DNA of 64,000 bases, from positions 1 through 64,000 of the forward strand of contig JBQCHY010000035.1 in NCBI GenBank assembly GCA_051954235.1, given 5' to 3'. This DNA is from 62-47 sp051954235 (GTDB lineage: Bacteria > Pseudomonadota > Alphaproteobacteria > Rhizobiales > Xanthobacteraceae). The notes under the pieces are model-generated. The model made no database searches and had not been told where the DNA came from. It saw only the letters and a program-made list of their open reading frames with translations. Each line of letters begins with the position of its first letter. Positions within the stretch are counted from its first letter, which is position 1. Shown here piece after piece: positions 1 through 8,690 of this stretch. The position numbers were made by a program, and so were the translations under genes.

Positions 1-54
1 CCACTTCTGCAAATAGTTCCGCTCAACCGTCCGGTCAAAACTGTTGTCGCGCAT
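1..54 (-). CDS. N-terminus of an unidentified protein, cut by the window edge
   Basis: Eighteen codons run from an ATG at 54 to the window edge and begin M-R-D-N-S-F-D-R-T-V-E-R. A near-perfect Shine-Dalgarno (GGAGGA on the minus strand, 62-67) sits 7 bases upstream, which makes this a convincing gene start. The product cannot be named from so little sequence. The gene lies downstream of the LIV transporter genes on the same strand, separated by an inverted repeat, so it could belong to the same catabolic region. Confidence 0.6.
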   Translation of the reverse strand, partial: MRDNSFDRTVERNYLQKW

Positions 55-104
55 CGGATCATCCTCCAAAGGACCATCCAATCAGCGAATTCATGAACAT
101 GCAC

Positions 105-185
105 AATTGCGAGCGAAGCGAAGCAATCCAGAAAGCCACAAGCACGAGCTAGATTGCTTCGTCGCTGTCGCTCCTCGCAATGACG
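105..185. repeat. Intergenic inverted repeat, family A (copy 1)
   Basis: The left arm contains GCGAGCGAAGCGAAGCAATC and the right arm carries its diverged complement (GATTGCTTCG...CTCGCAATGACG). Related copies lie at 16235-16312 and 23078-23162. It sits between the fused transporter ATPase gene and the next gene on the same strand. Confidence 0.8.
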
Positions 186-209
186 AGAGGGACGTGTCCC
201 GTGCGATTT

Positions 210-1691
210 CTACAAATACCCCTCGCCAGCCTCCGCTGCGAAGCGGCCGGGGTCGCCTTCCCAGACGATACGCGCATGTTCGAGCACGTAGACGCGGTCG
301 GCATGGGGCAGGGCGAAGGTGACGTTCTGTTCGCCGAGCAGCACGGTGATCGGCGTTGTTTGCCGCAGCTTCTCCAGTGCCTTCGACAGCAGTTCGAGGA
401 TCACCGGCGCGAGCCCCAGCGTCGGCTCGTCGAGGATGAGAATCTTCGGCTTCATCATCAGCGCGCGGCCGATCGCCAGCATCTGTTGTTCGCCGCCGGA
501 CAGCGTCTGCGCCATCTGGCCCTGCCGCTGTTTGAGGATCGGGAACAGGTCGAACAACCATTCGATCTGTTTTTGCTGCTCCGCCGGATCGAGATGCTGG
601 CCGCCGAGATCGAGGTTTTCGCGCACCGTCATCTCGCCGAACAGCTCGCGCGTTTCGGGGCATTGCACGAGGCCGCTGCGGGCGATCTTCGCGGCGCTGG
701 TGCCGCGCAGTTTTTCGCCGTCGCGGATGATCTCGCCGGTGTAGGGTAGGAAGCCGGAGATAGTGTTGAACAGCGTGGTCTTGCCGGCGCCGTTGAGGCC
801 GACGATGGAGACGAACTCACCCTGATGCACATGGATCGAGACATTCTCCAGCGCCTGCGCCTTGCCGTAGTGAACGCTGACGTTCTCGACCTGCAACAGC
901 GGCACCTTGTCGGTGAAGTCCGCCTCGGGACGCGCGGAAGTTTCGATGGCGCCGCCGAGATAGACCCGGCGCACGGTTTCGTTTCGCATCACCTCGTCGG
1001 CGCGGCCGGTGGCGATTTCCTCGCCGAGATACATCGCCAGCACGCGATCGACCAATGCGGCGACGCTCTTGACGTTGTGATCGACCAGCATCACCGCCCG
1101 GCCTTCGTCGCGGAACGATCGGATCAGGTCGGAGAACGTCGAGACTTCCGCCAATGTCAGGCCGGCGAACGGTTCGTCCACCAGCACCACCTTGGGATCG
1201 CGCGCGATCGCCTTGGCGAGTTCGAGGCGGCGCAGGTCGGCGAAAGGCAGCGTCGGCGGTCGCCGATGCATGACTTCACCGAGGCCGACGCGCTCGGCGA
1301 TCCACTTGGCGCGCTCGGTCAGCGCCTTGTCGGGAAACAGCATCAAGAGGCTGTCCGGCAATAGCGCGACCATGATGTTTTCCAACACGGTTTGCCGATT
1401 CAGCGGCCGCGAATGCTGGAACACCATGCCAAAACCTTGGCGGGCGATGCGGTGCGCCGGCATGCCGGCGACGTCGTGGCCTTGAAAGCGCACGCTGCCC
1501 TCGGTCGGCCGCTCGATGCCCATGATGGCTTTCATGGCCGTCGATTTGCCGGAGCCGTTGGGGCCGATCAGTCCGAAGATCTCGCCGCCGTGGACGTCGA
1601 AGTTGAGGTTCTTGACGGCGGTGAGGCCGCCGAATTTTTTCGTCAATCCCCGGACTTCGAGGACGGGTGCGGTGCTCTGGATGCTGCTCAT
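210..1691 (-). CDS. Fused LIV-type ABC transporter ATP-binding protein (LivG-LivF in one chain)
   Basis: This 493-residue protein contains two complete ABC ATPase domains, as if LivG (about residues 8-250) and LivF (about 264-490) were joined. It should energise uptake by the neighbouring LivM/LivH permeases at the inner membrane. Domain 1 has Walker A GPNGSGKST (43-51) and Walker B VVLVDEP (168-174), but its signature region reads LPFADLRRLE instead of LSGGQ. Domain 2 is canonical: GLNGAGKTT (298-306), LSGGEQ (397-402), LILDEP (418-423). The start overlaps the livM stop by 4 bases, so translation is probably coupled. The solute is unknown; the HAAT family takes up branched-chain amino acids, amides, urea and aromatic acids. 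Confidence 0.92.
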   Translation of the reverse strand: MSSIQSTAPVLEVRGLTKKFGGLTAVKNLNFDVHGGEIFGLIGPNGSGKSTAMKAIMGIERPTEGSVRFQGHDVAGMPAHRIARQGFGMVFQHSRPLNRQTVLENIMVALLPDSLLMLFPDKALTERAKWIAERVGLGEVMHRRPPTLPFADLRRLELAKAIARDPKVVLVDEPFAGLTLAEVSTFSDLIRSFRDEGRAVMLVDHNVKSVAALVDRVLAMYLGEEIATGRADEVMRNETVRRVYLGGAIETSARPEADFTDKVPLLQVENVSVHYGKAQALENVSIHVHQGEFVSIVGLNGAGKTTLFNTISGFLPYTGEIIRDGEKLRGTSAAKIARSGLVQCPETRELFGEMTVRENLDLGGQHLDPAEQQKQIEWLFDLFPILKQRQGQMAQTLSGGEQQMLAIGRALMMKPKILILDEPTLGLAPVILELLSKALEKLRQTTPITVLLGEQNVTFALPHADRVYVLEHARIVWEGDPGRFAAEAGEGYL

Positions 1692-2614
1692 GAACGTGCC
1701 TCGCGTGACAGCACCGATCCAAGGAAGCCGCCGGGGAAGAACAGGATGACGACGAGCGCGACGGCGGAGACGATGAACGTCGCCAGTTCGCCGGTCGGCC
1801 GCAGGAACTCGCCGGCGACGATCAGGAAGATGGCGCCGAGCGCCGCGCCGAGCACGGTGCGTCGTCCGCCGAGCACGGCGGCGACGATCACCTGCACGCC
1901 GACCGCGATATCGACCACGGTACCGACCGAGGCGGTGCCGAAGTAGAACACCAGCAGCGCGCCGGAGAGGCCGGAGAAGAATGCGCTGACGATGAACGCC
2001 GCGAGCTTGTGCTTGACGATATTGAAGCCGAGCGCGCCGGCCTGAACCGGGTCCTGGCCGCTCGCCTGCAAGACGAGACCGACCGGCGATTGCGACAGGC
2101 CGTAGAGGATCGCGGCGCTCACGACCATGAAGCCGAGCGCGATCCAGTAGTTCACGCCGGCATCGATCGACAGCACATCCGGAATGGTCAGGCCGATTTC
2201 ACCGCCGGTGAGGTCGGCGAACACCACGATGAAGCTTTGCAGCATCAGCACCGCGACCAGCGTGGTGAGGCCGAAGTAGGGGCCGCGCACCCGCAGCGCC
2301 GGCAGCGCCAGCACGAAGCCCGCGATCACCGCCGCCAGCGCGCCGAGCGCGATGCACGGATACATCGGCAGGCCGTAGTGGTTGTTGAGGATGCCGGCGG
2401 TGTAGGCGCCGGTGCCGATCAGGAAGGTCGGGCCGAAGTTCACTTCGCCGGCGAACCCGAACAACAGGTCCCACGACATCGCGAATACGCCGAAGTAATA
2501 GGCGACGGTCAGAAGGCCGAGAATGTAGCCGGAAACGTACCACGGCAGCGTCGCCGCGATGATCACCAGGATCAGCGAAATCCCGAACAGGGGCGACTTG
2601 AAGAAGTTCATCAT
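1688..2614 (-). CDS. livM: LIV-type ABC transporter permease LivM
   Basis: A 308-residue, very hydrophobic protein with about eight to ten predicted membrane segments and the LivM-family core (SWDLLFGFAGEVNFG near residues 48-62, followed by an LRVRGPYFGLTT segment near 109-120). It forms half of the inner-membrane channel with LivH. It starts one base after the livH stop and overlaps the ATPase gene by 4 bases, so binding protein, livH, livM and ATPase form one transcription unit. Two adjacent ATG codons could serve as start, shifting the end by one residue. Confidence 0.92.
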   Translation of the reverse strand: MMNFFKSPLFGISLILVIIAATLPWYVSGYILGLLTVAYYFGVFAMSWDLLFGFAGEVNFGPTFLIGTGAYTAGILNNHYGLPMYPCIALGALAAVIAGFVLALPALRVRGPYFGLTTLVAVLMLQSFIVVFADLTGGEIGLTIPDVLSIDAGVNYWIALGFMVVSAAILYGLSQSPVGLVLQASGQDPVQAGALGFNIVKHKLAAFIVSAFFSGLSGALLVFYFGTASVGTVVDIAVGVQVIVAAVLGGRRTVLGAALGAIFLIVAGEFLRPTGELATFIVSAVALVVILFFPGGFLGSVLSREARS

Positions 2615-2615
2615 C

Positions 2616-3491
2616 TCAGCGCCTCCCGAGCAGGCCTTGCGGCCGAATATACATCACGACCACCAGCAGCAGCAGCGCCGGGATCGAGCGGTAGGCGGGC
2701 GAGATCATGTAGGCGGTGAAGGTTTCGAGATAGCCGACCACGAAGGCCGCGATCAGCGATCCGGAGACGCTGCCGAGGCCGCCGAGGACGACGATGGAAA
2801 ACGCGCTCGCGGTCAAGGGGCCGACGCTGTAGGAGCTGACGCCGAGGAACATGCCGAGCAGCACGCCGGCGATGCCGGCCAGCACGCCGTAGATGATCCA
2901 GACCACGATGTAGACGTTCGTCAACTCGAAGCCGAGAATGGTGACGCCACGCGGGTTCATTGATGCCGCCAGCACCACCTTGCCCGTGCGCGTGCGGTTG
3001 ACCAGCACCCAGAGCAGCCCGATCACCACACAGCACACTGCCGCGGTGAACAACGTGTTGGCCGGGGTGCGGATGCCGGCGATATTGACCACGCCTTCGA
3101 TGATCGGCAGCACGGTCTTGGCATTGTTGGTGAAGAAGTAGGCGATCGCCTCCTGGATCATGATGCCCCAGAGCAGCGTCGCGGTGAGGACGAAGATTTC
3201 CTTCTCCTCGTTGGGAATCTTGTTGGAGCGCTGGATCGGCTGCACCACCGTGAAGTAGGTGACGAGCGACAGCAGCGCCGCGATCGCCACACCGACGAGG
3301 GCGCCGGAATAGCTGTCGAGCTGAAAGACACTGGCGGCGGCCCAGGCTGCAACCGCCGCGGCCACCATGATGGCGCCGTGCGAGAGGTTCAAGACGCCGG
3401 AGACGCCGAAGATGAGGGTGAAACCGGTTGCGCCCAACGCATAAAGTGCGCTGATGGCGAAACCGTCGATCAGGATTTGGAGGGCGAGCAT
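2616..3491 (-). CDS. livH: LIV-type ABC transporter permease LivH
   Basis: The inner-membrane permease partner of LivM, 291 residues from the ATG at 3491, with the LivH hallmark GVSGVLNLSHGAIMVAAA near the N-terminus and GGLGSVSGSLIAAFVVG near the C-terminus. The frame is open upstream to a TTG at 3524, but neither start has a convincing ribosome site. The ATG is preferred because family members begin close to the first membrane helix (MLALQILIDGF). It follows the binding-protein gene across a gap of about 100 bases that contains a strong hairpin. Confidence 0.9.
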   Translation of the reverse strand: MLALQILIDGFAISALYALGATGFTLIFGVSGVLNLSHGAIMVAAAVAAWAAASVFQLDSYSGALVGVAIAALLSLVTYFTVVQPIQRSNKIPNEEKEIFVLTATLLWGIMIQEAIAYFFTNNAKTVLPIIEGVVNIAGIRTPANTLFTAAVCCVVIGLLWVLVNRTRTGKVVLAASMNPRGVTILGFELTNVYIVVWIIYGVLAGIAGVLLGMFLGVSSYSVGPLTASAFSIVVLGGLGSVSGSLIAAFVVGYLETFTAYMISPAYRSIPALLLLVVVMYIRPQGLLGRR

Positions 3492-3552
3492 CGACACCAG
3501 CCGTGGCGGCTTTCGCCGCGCCAATCGAGGGATTGCGGGATGGGAGGGAAGC

Positions 3553-3576
3553 CTCCCGGGCAGCGATGCCCGGGAG
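3553..3576 (-). terminator. GC-rich hairpin between binding-protein and permease genes
   Basis: A perfect 10-bp stem (CTCCCGGGCA / TGCCCGGGAG) with loop GCGA lies just downstream of the binding-protein stop on the minus strand. No T-run follows, so it is more likely an mRNA-stabilising or partial-attenuation hairpin that keeps the binding protein in excess over the permeases than a full terminator. Confidence 0.55.
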
Positions 3577-3588
3577 ACAATGGCAGGG

Positions 3589-4842
3589 TCAATTTGCCGA
3601 GGAGAACTTAATGAAGCTCGGGAACTTCAGTTGCGCCTTGGCGACTTCCTTCGGCCAGACCGAAACCTGCTGTCCGTCCTGCCATTGCAGGATCAGGCCG
3701 GTGATCAGGCCCTTGCCGTACTTGATACCGTGGGTGAACTTGTCTTCCTTGCCGTAGAACTGGACCTTGCCGATGGTGCCTTCCCAATCGGTCTTTTCCA
3801 TTGCCGCGACCAGCTTGTCGGAATCGGTCGACCCGGCGCGCTTGGCGGCATCGGCGATCATGTAGACCTCGTCATACGAGGTGTAGCCGGCATAGGATGG
3901 ATAGTTGCCGAACTTCTTCTTGAAGTTCTCGGCGAACGGCACCGATTTCGGCGTCACCGCGACGCCCGGTCCCGACACGCCCTGATAGAGCACGCCGTCG
4001 GCGGCGTTGTTGGTGTCCTTGCCGAAGGTCGAGTTGGTGGCCTGCGAGGAAATGCCGAACATTGGGATCGGCACCTGCTGGTTCTTCCACTGCACGGTCG
4101 GCTGCACGCCCACATGCGAGATGCCGGTGATGATCACGTCCGGCTTCGACGACTCGATCTTGTTGAAGATCGGCGTGAAGTCGGTGGTATCCGGCGAGAA
4201 GCGAATGTGGTCGAGCACCTTCAAGCCGATCTTCGGCAGGCATTCCTGGTAGCCGATATCGAGCGGCTTGGTCCAGGCCGCGTCCTCGCTCATGATGACG
4301 GCCGTTTTCATCTTTTTGCCGTCGACAAGCAAATCCTTCGCGGCGTCGCAGACCGATTGCGCCAGCGCGGCGGAGGTCAGGTAGCCGTGGAAGGTATATT
4401 TGTTCTTCTCGTAATTCTCGTGAATGGCGCGCGTGATCTCGTTCGAGGCCGCGCCGGGGGTAATCATCAGCGTCTTCAGGCGCGAGGCCCAGGGCTCGAG
4501 CGCGAGAACGACCTCACTGATGTAGCTGGTGATGACCGCGTTGACCTTGTCCTCGTTGACGGCGCGCTGGAACGCTCGGACCGAGTCGGCGGATGAGGAA
4601 TGATTGTCGTAGGTGACGATCTCGATCTTGCGGCCGTCGACACCGCCCTTGGCGTTGATTTCCTCGGCGGCCATCTGCGCGGCCTGCGGGATCGATGCGC
4701 CGGCGATGGCTTGTGCTTCGGCGATGACGCCGATCTTGATCGGGTCGGCCGCATTGGCGGCGCTGCTCAGGCTTAGTCCAAGCGCGGTGGCGCCGAGCAA
4801 GACGAGCGACCACGCTGTGCGGCGGGGTTTGATGGATGTCAT
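3589..4842 (-). CDS. Periplasmic substrate-binding protein of the first LIV-type ABC transporter
   Basis: A 417-residue type I periplasmic binding protein. Residues 1-31 form a Sec signal peptide (basic start, hydrophobic core, cleavage after SSAANA). The mature part begins with the family pattern KIGVIAEAQAIAGASIPQAA and follows the Leu/Ile/Val-binding fold with the usual AAEEINAKGGVDGR segment. It delivers solute to LivH-LivM. As the first gene of the operon it is divergent from a tartrate-dehydrogenase-like gene, which suggests, without proving it, a hydroxy-acid or amino-acid-like solute. Confidence 0.9.
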   Translation of the reverse strand: MTSIKPRRTAWSLVLLGATALGLSLSSAANAADPIKIGVIAEAQAIAGASIPQAAQMAAEEINAKGGVDGRKIEIVTYDNHSSSADSVRAFQRAVNEDKVNAVITSYISEVVLALEPWASRLKTLMITPGAASNEITRAIHENYEKNKYTFHGYLTSAALAQSVCDAAKDLLVDGKKMKTAVIMSEDAAWTKPLDIGYQECLPKIGLKVLDHIRFSPDTTDFTPIFNKIESSKPDVIITGISHVGVQPTVQWKNQQVPIPMFGISSQATNSTFGKDTNNAADGVLYQGVSGPGVAVTPKSVPFAENFKKKFGNYPSYAGYTSYDEVYMIADAAKRAGSTDSDKLVAAMEKTDWEGTIGKVQFYGKEDKFTHGIKYGKGLITGLILQWQDGQQVSVWPKEVAKAQLKFPSFIKFSSAN

Positions 4843-5101
4843 GGTGTTTCCTCTTCGAGCTGATTGAACGTTTATTGTTTAAGTTTTGGTCTGTTCAGCG
4901 AGCGCCGGGCGCAAGAAACGCGGGGACCCGAGAGCGAGACTAGGATGCGAAATATTGCCTCACCCGGTGAAGAGGTCAACATTGCAGTGCAGCGTTGCAT
5001 GATCATAGACTTTCGACGCATGCACTCGCTACTCTATGCTCACGACTTCGCGAGTCCGCGCGTTTCACTGAACATTCGTCTGAACTGGAAGGAACCATCC
5101 C
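4843..5101. promoter_or_regulatory. Divergent promoter region, LIV operon / tartrate dehydrogenase
   Basis: A 259-base intergenic stretch between two divergent starts that must carry both promoters. It is more AT-rich next to the binding-protein start (4866-4890). No clear operator palindrome was found. A GGAAGG ribosome site (5089-5094) precedes the GTG start at 5102. Confidence 0.5.
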
Positions 5102-6181
5102 GTGAGCACGTCCAAAAAGACCTATCGGATTGCCGTCATTCCCGGCGACGGCATCGGCAAGGAGGTCGTTCCCGAAGGCTTGCGGGTGATGGAAGCGGCG
5201 GCCAAGAAGCATGGCGTCCAGATTCACTTCGATCATTTCGATTTCGCGTCGTGGGATTATTACGCCAAGCATCAGCAGATGATGCCCGACGACTGGAAAG
5301 AAAAGATCGGATCGCATGACGCGATCTACTTCGGCGCGGTCGGCTGGCCCGAGAAGATTCCGGATCACGTCTCGTTGTGGGGCTCGCTACTCAAGTTCCG
5401 TCGCGAGTTCGACCAGTATGTCAACTTGCGACCGGTGCGGCTGATGCCCGGCGTGCCGTCGCCGCTCGCCGGCCGCAAGCCCGGCGATATTGATTTCTGG
5501 GTAGTGCGCGAGAATACCGAAGGGGAGTATTCCTCGGTCGGCGGGCGCATGTTCGGCGATACCGATCGTGAGTTTGTTACCCAGCAAACGGTGATGACCC
5601 GCACCGGTGTCGACCGCATTCTCAAATTTGCATTCGAACTGGCGCAGTCACGGCCGAAGAAGCATCTGACCTCGGCGACCAAGTCCAATGGCATTTCGAT
5701 CACGATGCCGTATTGGGACGAGCGCGTCGAGGCGATGGCGAAGACCTACCCACAAGTGAAGTGGGACAAGTATCACATCGACATCCTGACCGCGCATTTC
5801 GTGCTGCATCCGGACTGGTTCGACGTTGTGGTCGGCTCCAATCTGTTCGGCGATATCCTGTCCGATCTCGGTCCTGCCTGCACCGGCACCATCGGCATCG
5901 CGCCGTCCGGCAATATCAATCCGACCGGCGATTTCCCCTCGGTGTTCGAACCGGTCCACGGCTCGGCGCCGGATATCGCGGGGCAGGGCATCGCCAACCC
6001 GATCGGCATGATCTGGTCGGGCGCGATGATGCTGGAGCACCTCGGCGAAAAGGTCGCGGCCAAGGCCATCGTCGATGCGATCGAGCGGACGCTGGCGGAG
6101 CGCACATTGCGCACGCGTGATCTCGGCGGCAATGCGGATACGACGGCATGCGGCAAGGCCGTGGCCGAGATGGTGGAGTAA
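5102..6181 (+). CDS. Tartrate dehydrogenase/decarboxylase-like NAD-dependent enzyme
   Basis: A 359-residue beta-hydroxyacid oxidative decarboxylase of the isopropylmalate/isocitrate/tartrate dehydrogenase superfamily. Visible motifs are PGDGIGKEV (residues 14-22), the substrate-binding VVRENTEGEYSSVGG segment, GSNLFGDILSD (metal-binding Asp pair) and the NAD-binding EPVHGSAPDIAGQGIANP. Length and the GNINP/FPSVFEPVHG region match tartrate dehydrogenase (TtuC/YeaU type) rather than LeuB, but D-malate is an equally possible substrate. It is divergent from a LIV transporter. The translation starts at GTG with a good upstream ribosome site. Confidence 0.85.
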   Translation: MSTSKKTYRIAVIPGDGIGKEVVPEGLRVMEAAAKKHGVQIHFDHFDFASWDYYAKHQQMMPDDWKEKIGSHDAIYFGAVGWPEKIPDHVSLWGSLLKFRREFDQYVNLRPVRLMPGVPSPLAGRKPGDIDFWVVRENTEGEYSSVGGRMFGDTDREFVTQQTVMTRTGVDRILKFAFELAQSRPKKHLTSATKSNGISITMPYWDERVEAMAKTYPQVKWDKYHIDILTAHFVLHPDWFDVVVGSNLFGDILSDLGPACTGTIGIAPSGNINPTGDFPSVFEPVHGSAPDIAGQGIANPIGMIWSGAMMLEHLGEKVAAKAIVDAIERTLAERTLRTRDLGGNADTTACGKAVAEMVE

Positions 6182-6219
6182 AGGCAACAACGTCGTGCAG
6201 TCGTAAAAACTATCAACTT

Positions 6220-6312
6220 CGTCATGGCCGGGCTTGCCCCGGCCATCCACGTCTTAATGTGGCCGAGTTTTAGGAAAGACGTGGATGCCCGGCACAAGCC
6301 CGGGCATGACGG
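6220..6312. repeat. Intergenic inverted repeat, family B (copy 1)
   Basis: It starts CGTCATGGCCGGGCTTGCCC and ends with the diverged complement CCCGGGCATGACGG, with inner arms CCACGTCTT / AAGACGTGG. It lies between two convergent genes. Other copies: 10919-11010, 14412-14510, 31899-32012, 38193-38280, 47518-47606. Confidence 0.85.
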
Positions 6313-6337
6313 CTGAGATGTTATCGATCACACGGCC

Positions 6338-7588
6338 TTACTTCGCCACCCCCGCCACCGCGAGCACCGCGTGCAGCAGCACGTTGGCGCCGGCGCTGCA
6401 ATCGGCTTGCGTCGCGTCCTCGAGTTCGTTGTGGCTGATGCCGTCCTTGCACGGCACAAAGATCATCGCCGCCGGAATCACCGAGGCGACATTGCAGGCG
6501 TCGTGGCCTGCGCCGGAGGTGATGCGGCGATAGCTGTAGCCGAGTTCAGTGGCGGCGGCCTGCACCGCGTCCACCAGCTTGCTGTCGAAGATGGTCGGCG
6601 GCTTACGCCAGATCTGGTCCAGCTTGATGTCGACGCGACGGCGCGCGGCGATTTCACCGAGAGCCGCGCGGATATCGCGATCGAGCGCGTCCATCACCGC
6701 CGCATCGGGGCTGCGAACGTCGAGCGTGAAAGCGATCTCGCCGGGAATGACGTTGCGCGACGGATTGGCGATGTTGACCTCGCCGATGGTGGCTACGGCA
6801 TTCGGGGCGTGGGCCAGTGCGATCTTTTCGATCGCCAGCGTCAGCTCCGAGAGCGCCGACAGCGCATCGCGCCGCAGCGGCATCGGTGTGGTGCCGGCGT
6901 GACTCTCGAAGCCGGTGACGCGACCGTCGTACCAGATGATGCCCTGGCCGCGATCGACCACGCCCACCGTCTTGCCTTCGGCTTCCAGCAGCGGTCCCTG
7001 TTCGATGTGTAGTTCGAGGAACGCGCCGAGCTTGCGGCTACCGACCGGCTCCTCGCCGCGATAGCCGATGCCGTCGAGCGCCTCCTTGACGGTGACGCCG
7101 GTCGCATCCTTGCGGCTCCAGATGTCGTCGGTGGTGTAATCGCCGGCGTAGGTGGCCGACGCCATCATGGCCGGCGCAAAGCGCGAGCCTTCCTCGTTGG
7201 TCCAGTTGATGATGCACAGCGGCATTTCGGTTTCGATGCCGGCGTCGTTCAGCGTTCGCACTACTTCCAACGCGGCAAGCGTGCCGAGAATGCCATCATA
7301 TTTGCCGCCGGTCGGCTGCGTATCCAAGTGCGAGCCGATCCCCAGCGGCGGCTTCGACATATCGCGCCCCTTTCGCAGGCCGAACATCGAGCCGAGCGCG
7401 TCGACATGCACCTCAAGCCCCGCCGCCTCGCAGGCGTTGCGAAACCAGTCGCGCACCTGCTTGTCTTCCGCGCCCAGCGTCAATCGCCGCACGCCGCCCT
7501 TGGCGGTGGCGCCGAATTGCGCCGTCTCGTGAATGGCGCCCCACAAGCGGCCGGAATCGATTTGCAGGTTGGATGGTTTGGCGCTCAT
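6338..7588 (-). CDS. M20-family amidohydrolase (N-carbamoyl-L-amino acid hydrolase / ureidopropionase type)
   Basis: A 416-residue zinc hydrolase of the allantoate amidohydrolase / N-carbamoyl-amino-acid hydrolase group (AmaB/HyuC). Metal ligands are visible as GSHLDTQPTGGKYDGILG (His and Asp), NEEGSRF (Glu pair), LELHIEQGP (His) and a late HNELE (His). SGAGHDA contains the conserved dimer-interface His. It would hydrolyse a carbamoyl or ureido group from an amino or beta-amino acid in the cytoplasm. It lies between LIV transporter genes, so it may act on an imported solute. The exact substrate cannot be read from sequence. Confidence 0.85.
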   Translation of the reverse strand: MSAKPSNLQIDSGRLWGAIHETAQFGATAKGGVRRLTLGAEDKQVRDWFRNACEAAGLEVHVDALGSMFGLRKGRDMSKPPLGIGSHLDTQPTGGKYDGILGTLAALEVVRTLNDAGIETEMPLCIINWTNEEGSRFAPAMMASATYAGDYTTDDIWSRKDATGVTVKEALDGIGYRGEEPVGSRKLGAFLELHIEQGPLLEAEGKTVGVVDRGQGIIWYDGRVTGFESHAGTTPMPLRRDALSALSELTLAIEKIALAHAPNAVATIGEVNIANPSRNVIPGEIAFTLDVRSPDAAVMDALDRDIRAALGEIAARRRVDIKLDQIWRKPPTIFDSKLVDAVQAAATELGYSYRRITSGAGHDACNVASVIPAAMIFVPCKDGISHNELEDATQADCSAGANVLLHAVLAVAGVAK

Positions 7589-7683
7589 GCGACGGCTCCG
7601 GATTGCGTGGGAGATATGGTCGATTCATTGCCGCGCCATGACGGAAGCGTCAACCGGGTGCAGCGCTGTGGCGGACTGCAAAT

Positions 7684-8580
7684 TCAGGACACGAACCGGG
7701 CTTTCTGTGCGAGTTGCACGGCAAGGTCGGCAACGAGTTCGATCGCCGCGGTGTCCGGCGAGGCGAGCCAGCTTGCCGAGAAGGTGAGGGGTGGCAGCAG
7801 CACGTCGGTCGTGAGCAGTTGCAGGCTGCCGTCCGCGATCTCGTTCTCCACGATGGCGCGCGGGATGACGGCGATGCCGAGACCTTCCAGCGTCATGTGG
7901 ATCACGGTTGCAAGCGAGGCGCTGGCGTGCAGCCGCATCGCTGGCAGGTCCGGACGATTGAAAAGCGATCGCACCCATTCGTACGGCTGGGTGCGGCGGG
8001 GAAAGGTGATGATCGGAAACTTCGCCAGATCGTCCGTCGTCAGCGGTTCCTTGCCGAGACCGAGCGAGGGGCTTGCGACGAAGCCGATCGGATAATCGCC
8101 CAGCACGCGATTGCGGATGTTGGAAATCGACAGCGGCCCCATCAGAAACGCGAGTTCGATCTCCTGCGCGAGCAGGCGTGCGCGCAGGTTCGAGGTGATA
8201 TCGACTTCGATTTCCAGCGACAGGTTGGGGTAGGTCTGGTTGACGCTCTTGATCAGTTGCGAGAGCCAGGTGTGGACGATGGTTTCGGCAACGCCGAGCC
8301 GCAGCACGCCGCGCATCTCAGTGCGATCGCTCACCGACGCCATCATCTCGGATCGCAGGCCGATCAGCTTCTCGGCGTAGAGCATCAGGCGACGCCCGGC
8401 TGGCGTCGGCGTTGCGGCACGACGGTCGCGCTTCAGCAATTGCACGCCCATGTCGCCTTCGAGTTGCGCGATGCGTTGCGAGATCGCGGGCTGCGTGGTG
8501 TTGAGCTTCTGCGCCGCGCCGCGAAAGCTGCCGAGCGTGACGACCCAGAGGAAGGTTTCGATGGCTTTGAAATCGACCAT
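7684..8580 (-). CDS. LysR-family transcriptional regulator
   Basis: A 298-residue LysR regulator starting at the ATG at 8580. A TTG at 8607 is in frame, but family alignment favours the ATG because the HTH starts at once (MVDFKAIETFLWVVTLGSFR). The winged HTH covers residues 3-60 (AAQKLNTTQPAISQRIAQLE) and a periplasmic-binding-like effector domain covers about 90-290. It is divergent from the DUF1445 gene across about 110 bases that contain an AT-rich ATTCAATTTATCGATC stretch, a plausible autoregulatory site. It is likely to control the adjacent hydro-lyase, the second LIV transporter or the hydrolase. Confidence 0.9.
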   Translation of the reverse strand: MVDFKAIETFLWVVTLGSFRGAAQKLNTTQPAISQRIAQLEGDMGVQLLKRDRRAATPTPAGRRLMLYAEKLIGLRSEMMASVSDRTEMRGVLRLGVAETIVHTWLSQLIKSVNQTYPNLSLEIEVDITSNLRARLLAQEIELAFLMGPLSISNIRNRVLGDYPIGFVASPSLGLGKEPLTTDDLAKFPIITFPRRTQPYEWVRSLFNRPDLPAMRLHASASLATVIHMTLEGLGIAVIPRAIVENEIADGSLQLLTTDVLLPPLTFSASWLASPDTAAIELVADLAVQLAQKARFVS

Positions 8581-8690
8581 GCGGCTCGCCTGGTTGGATA
8601 AATTCAATTTATCGATCTTGATTAGAAACCACGATTAGACATTATGTTAGACCTGTGTCCCATTTGCTGTCGAGAAAAAGGGGACGCCAG

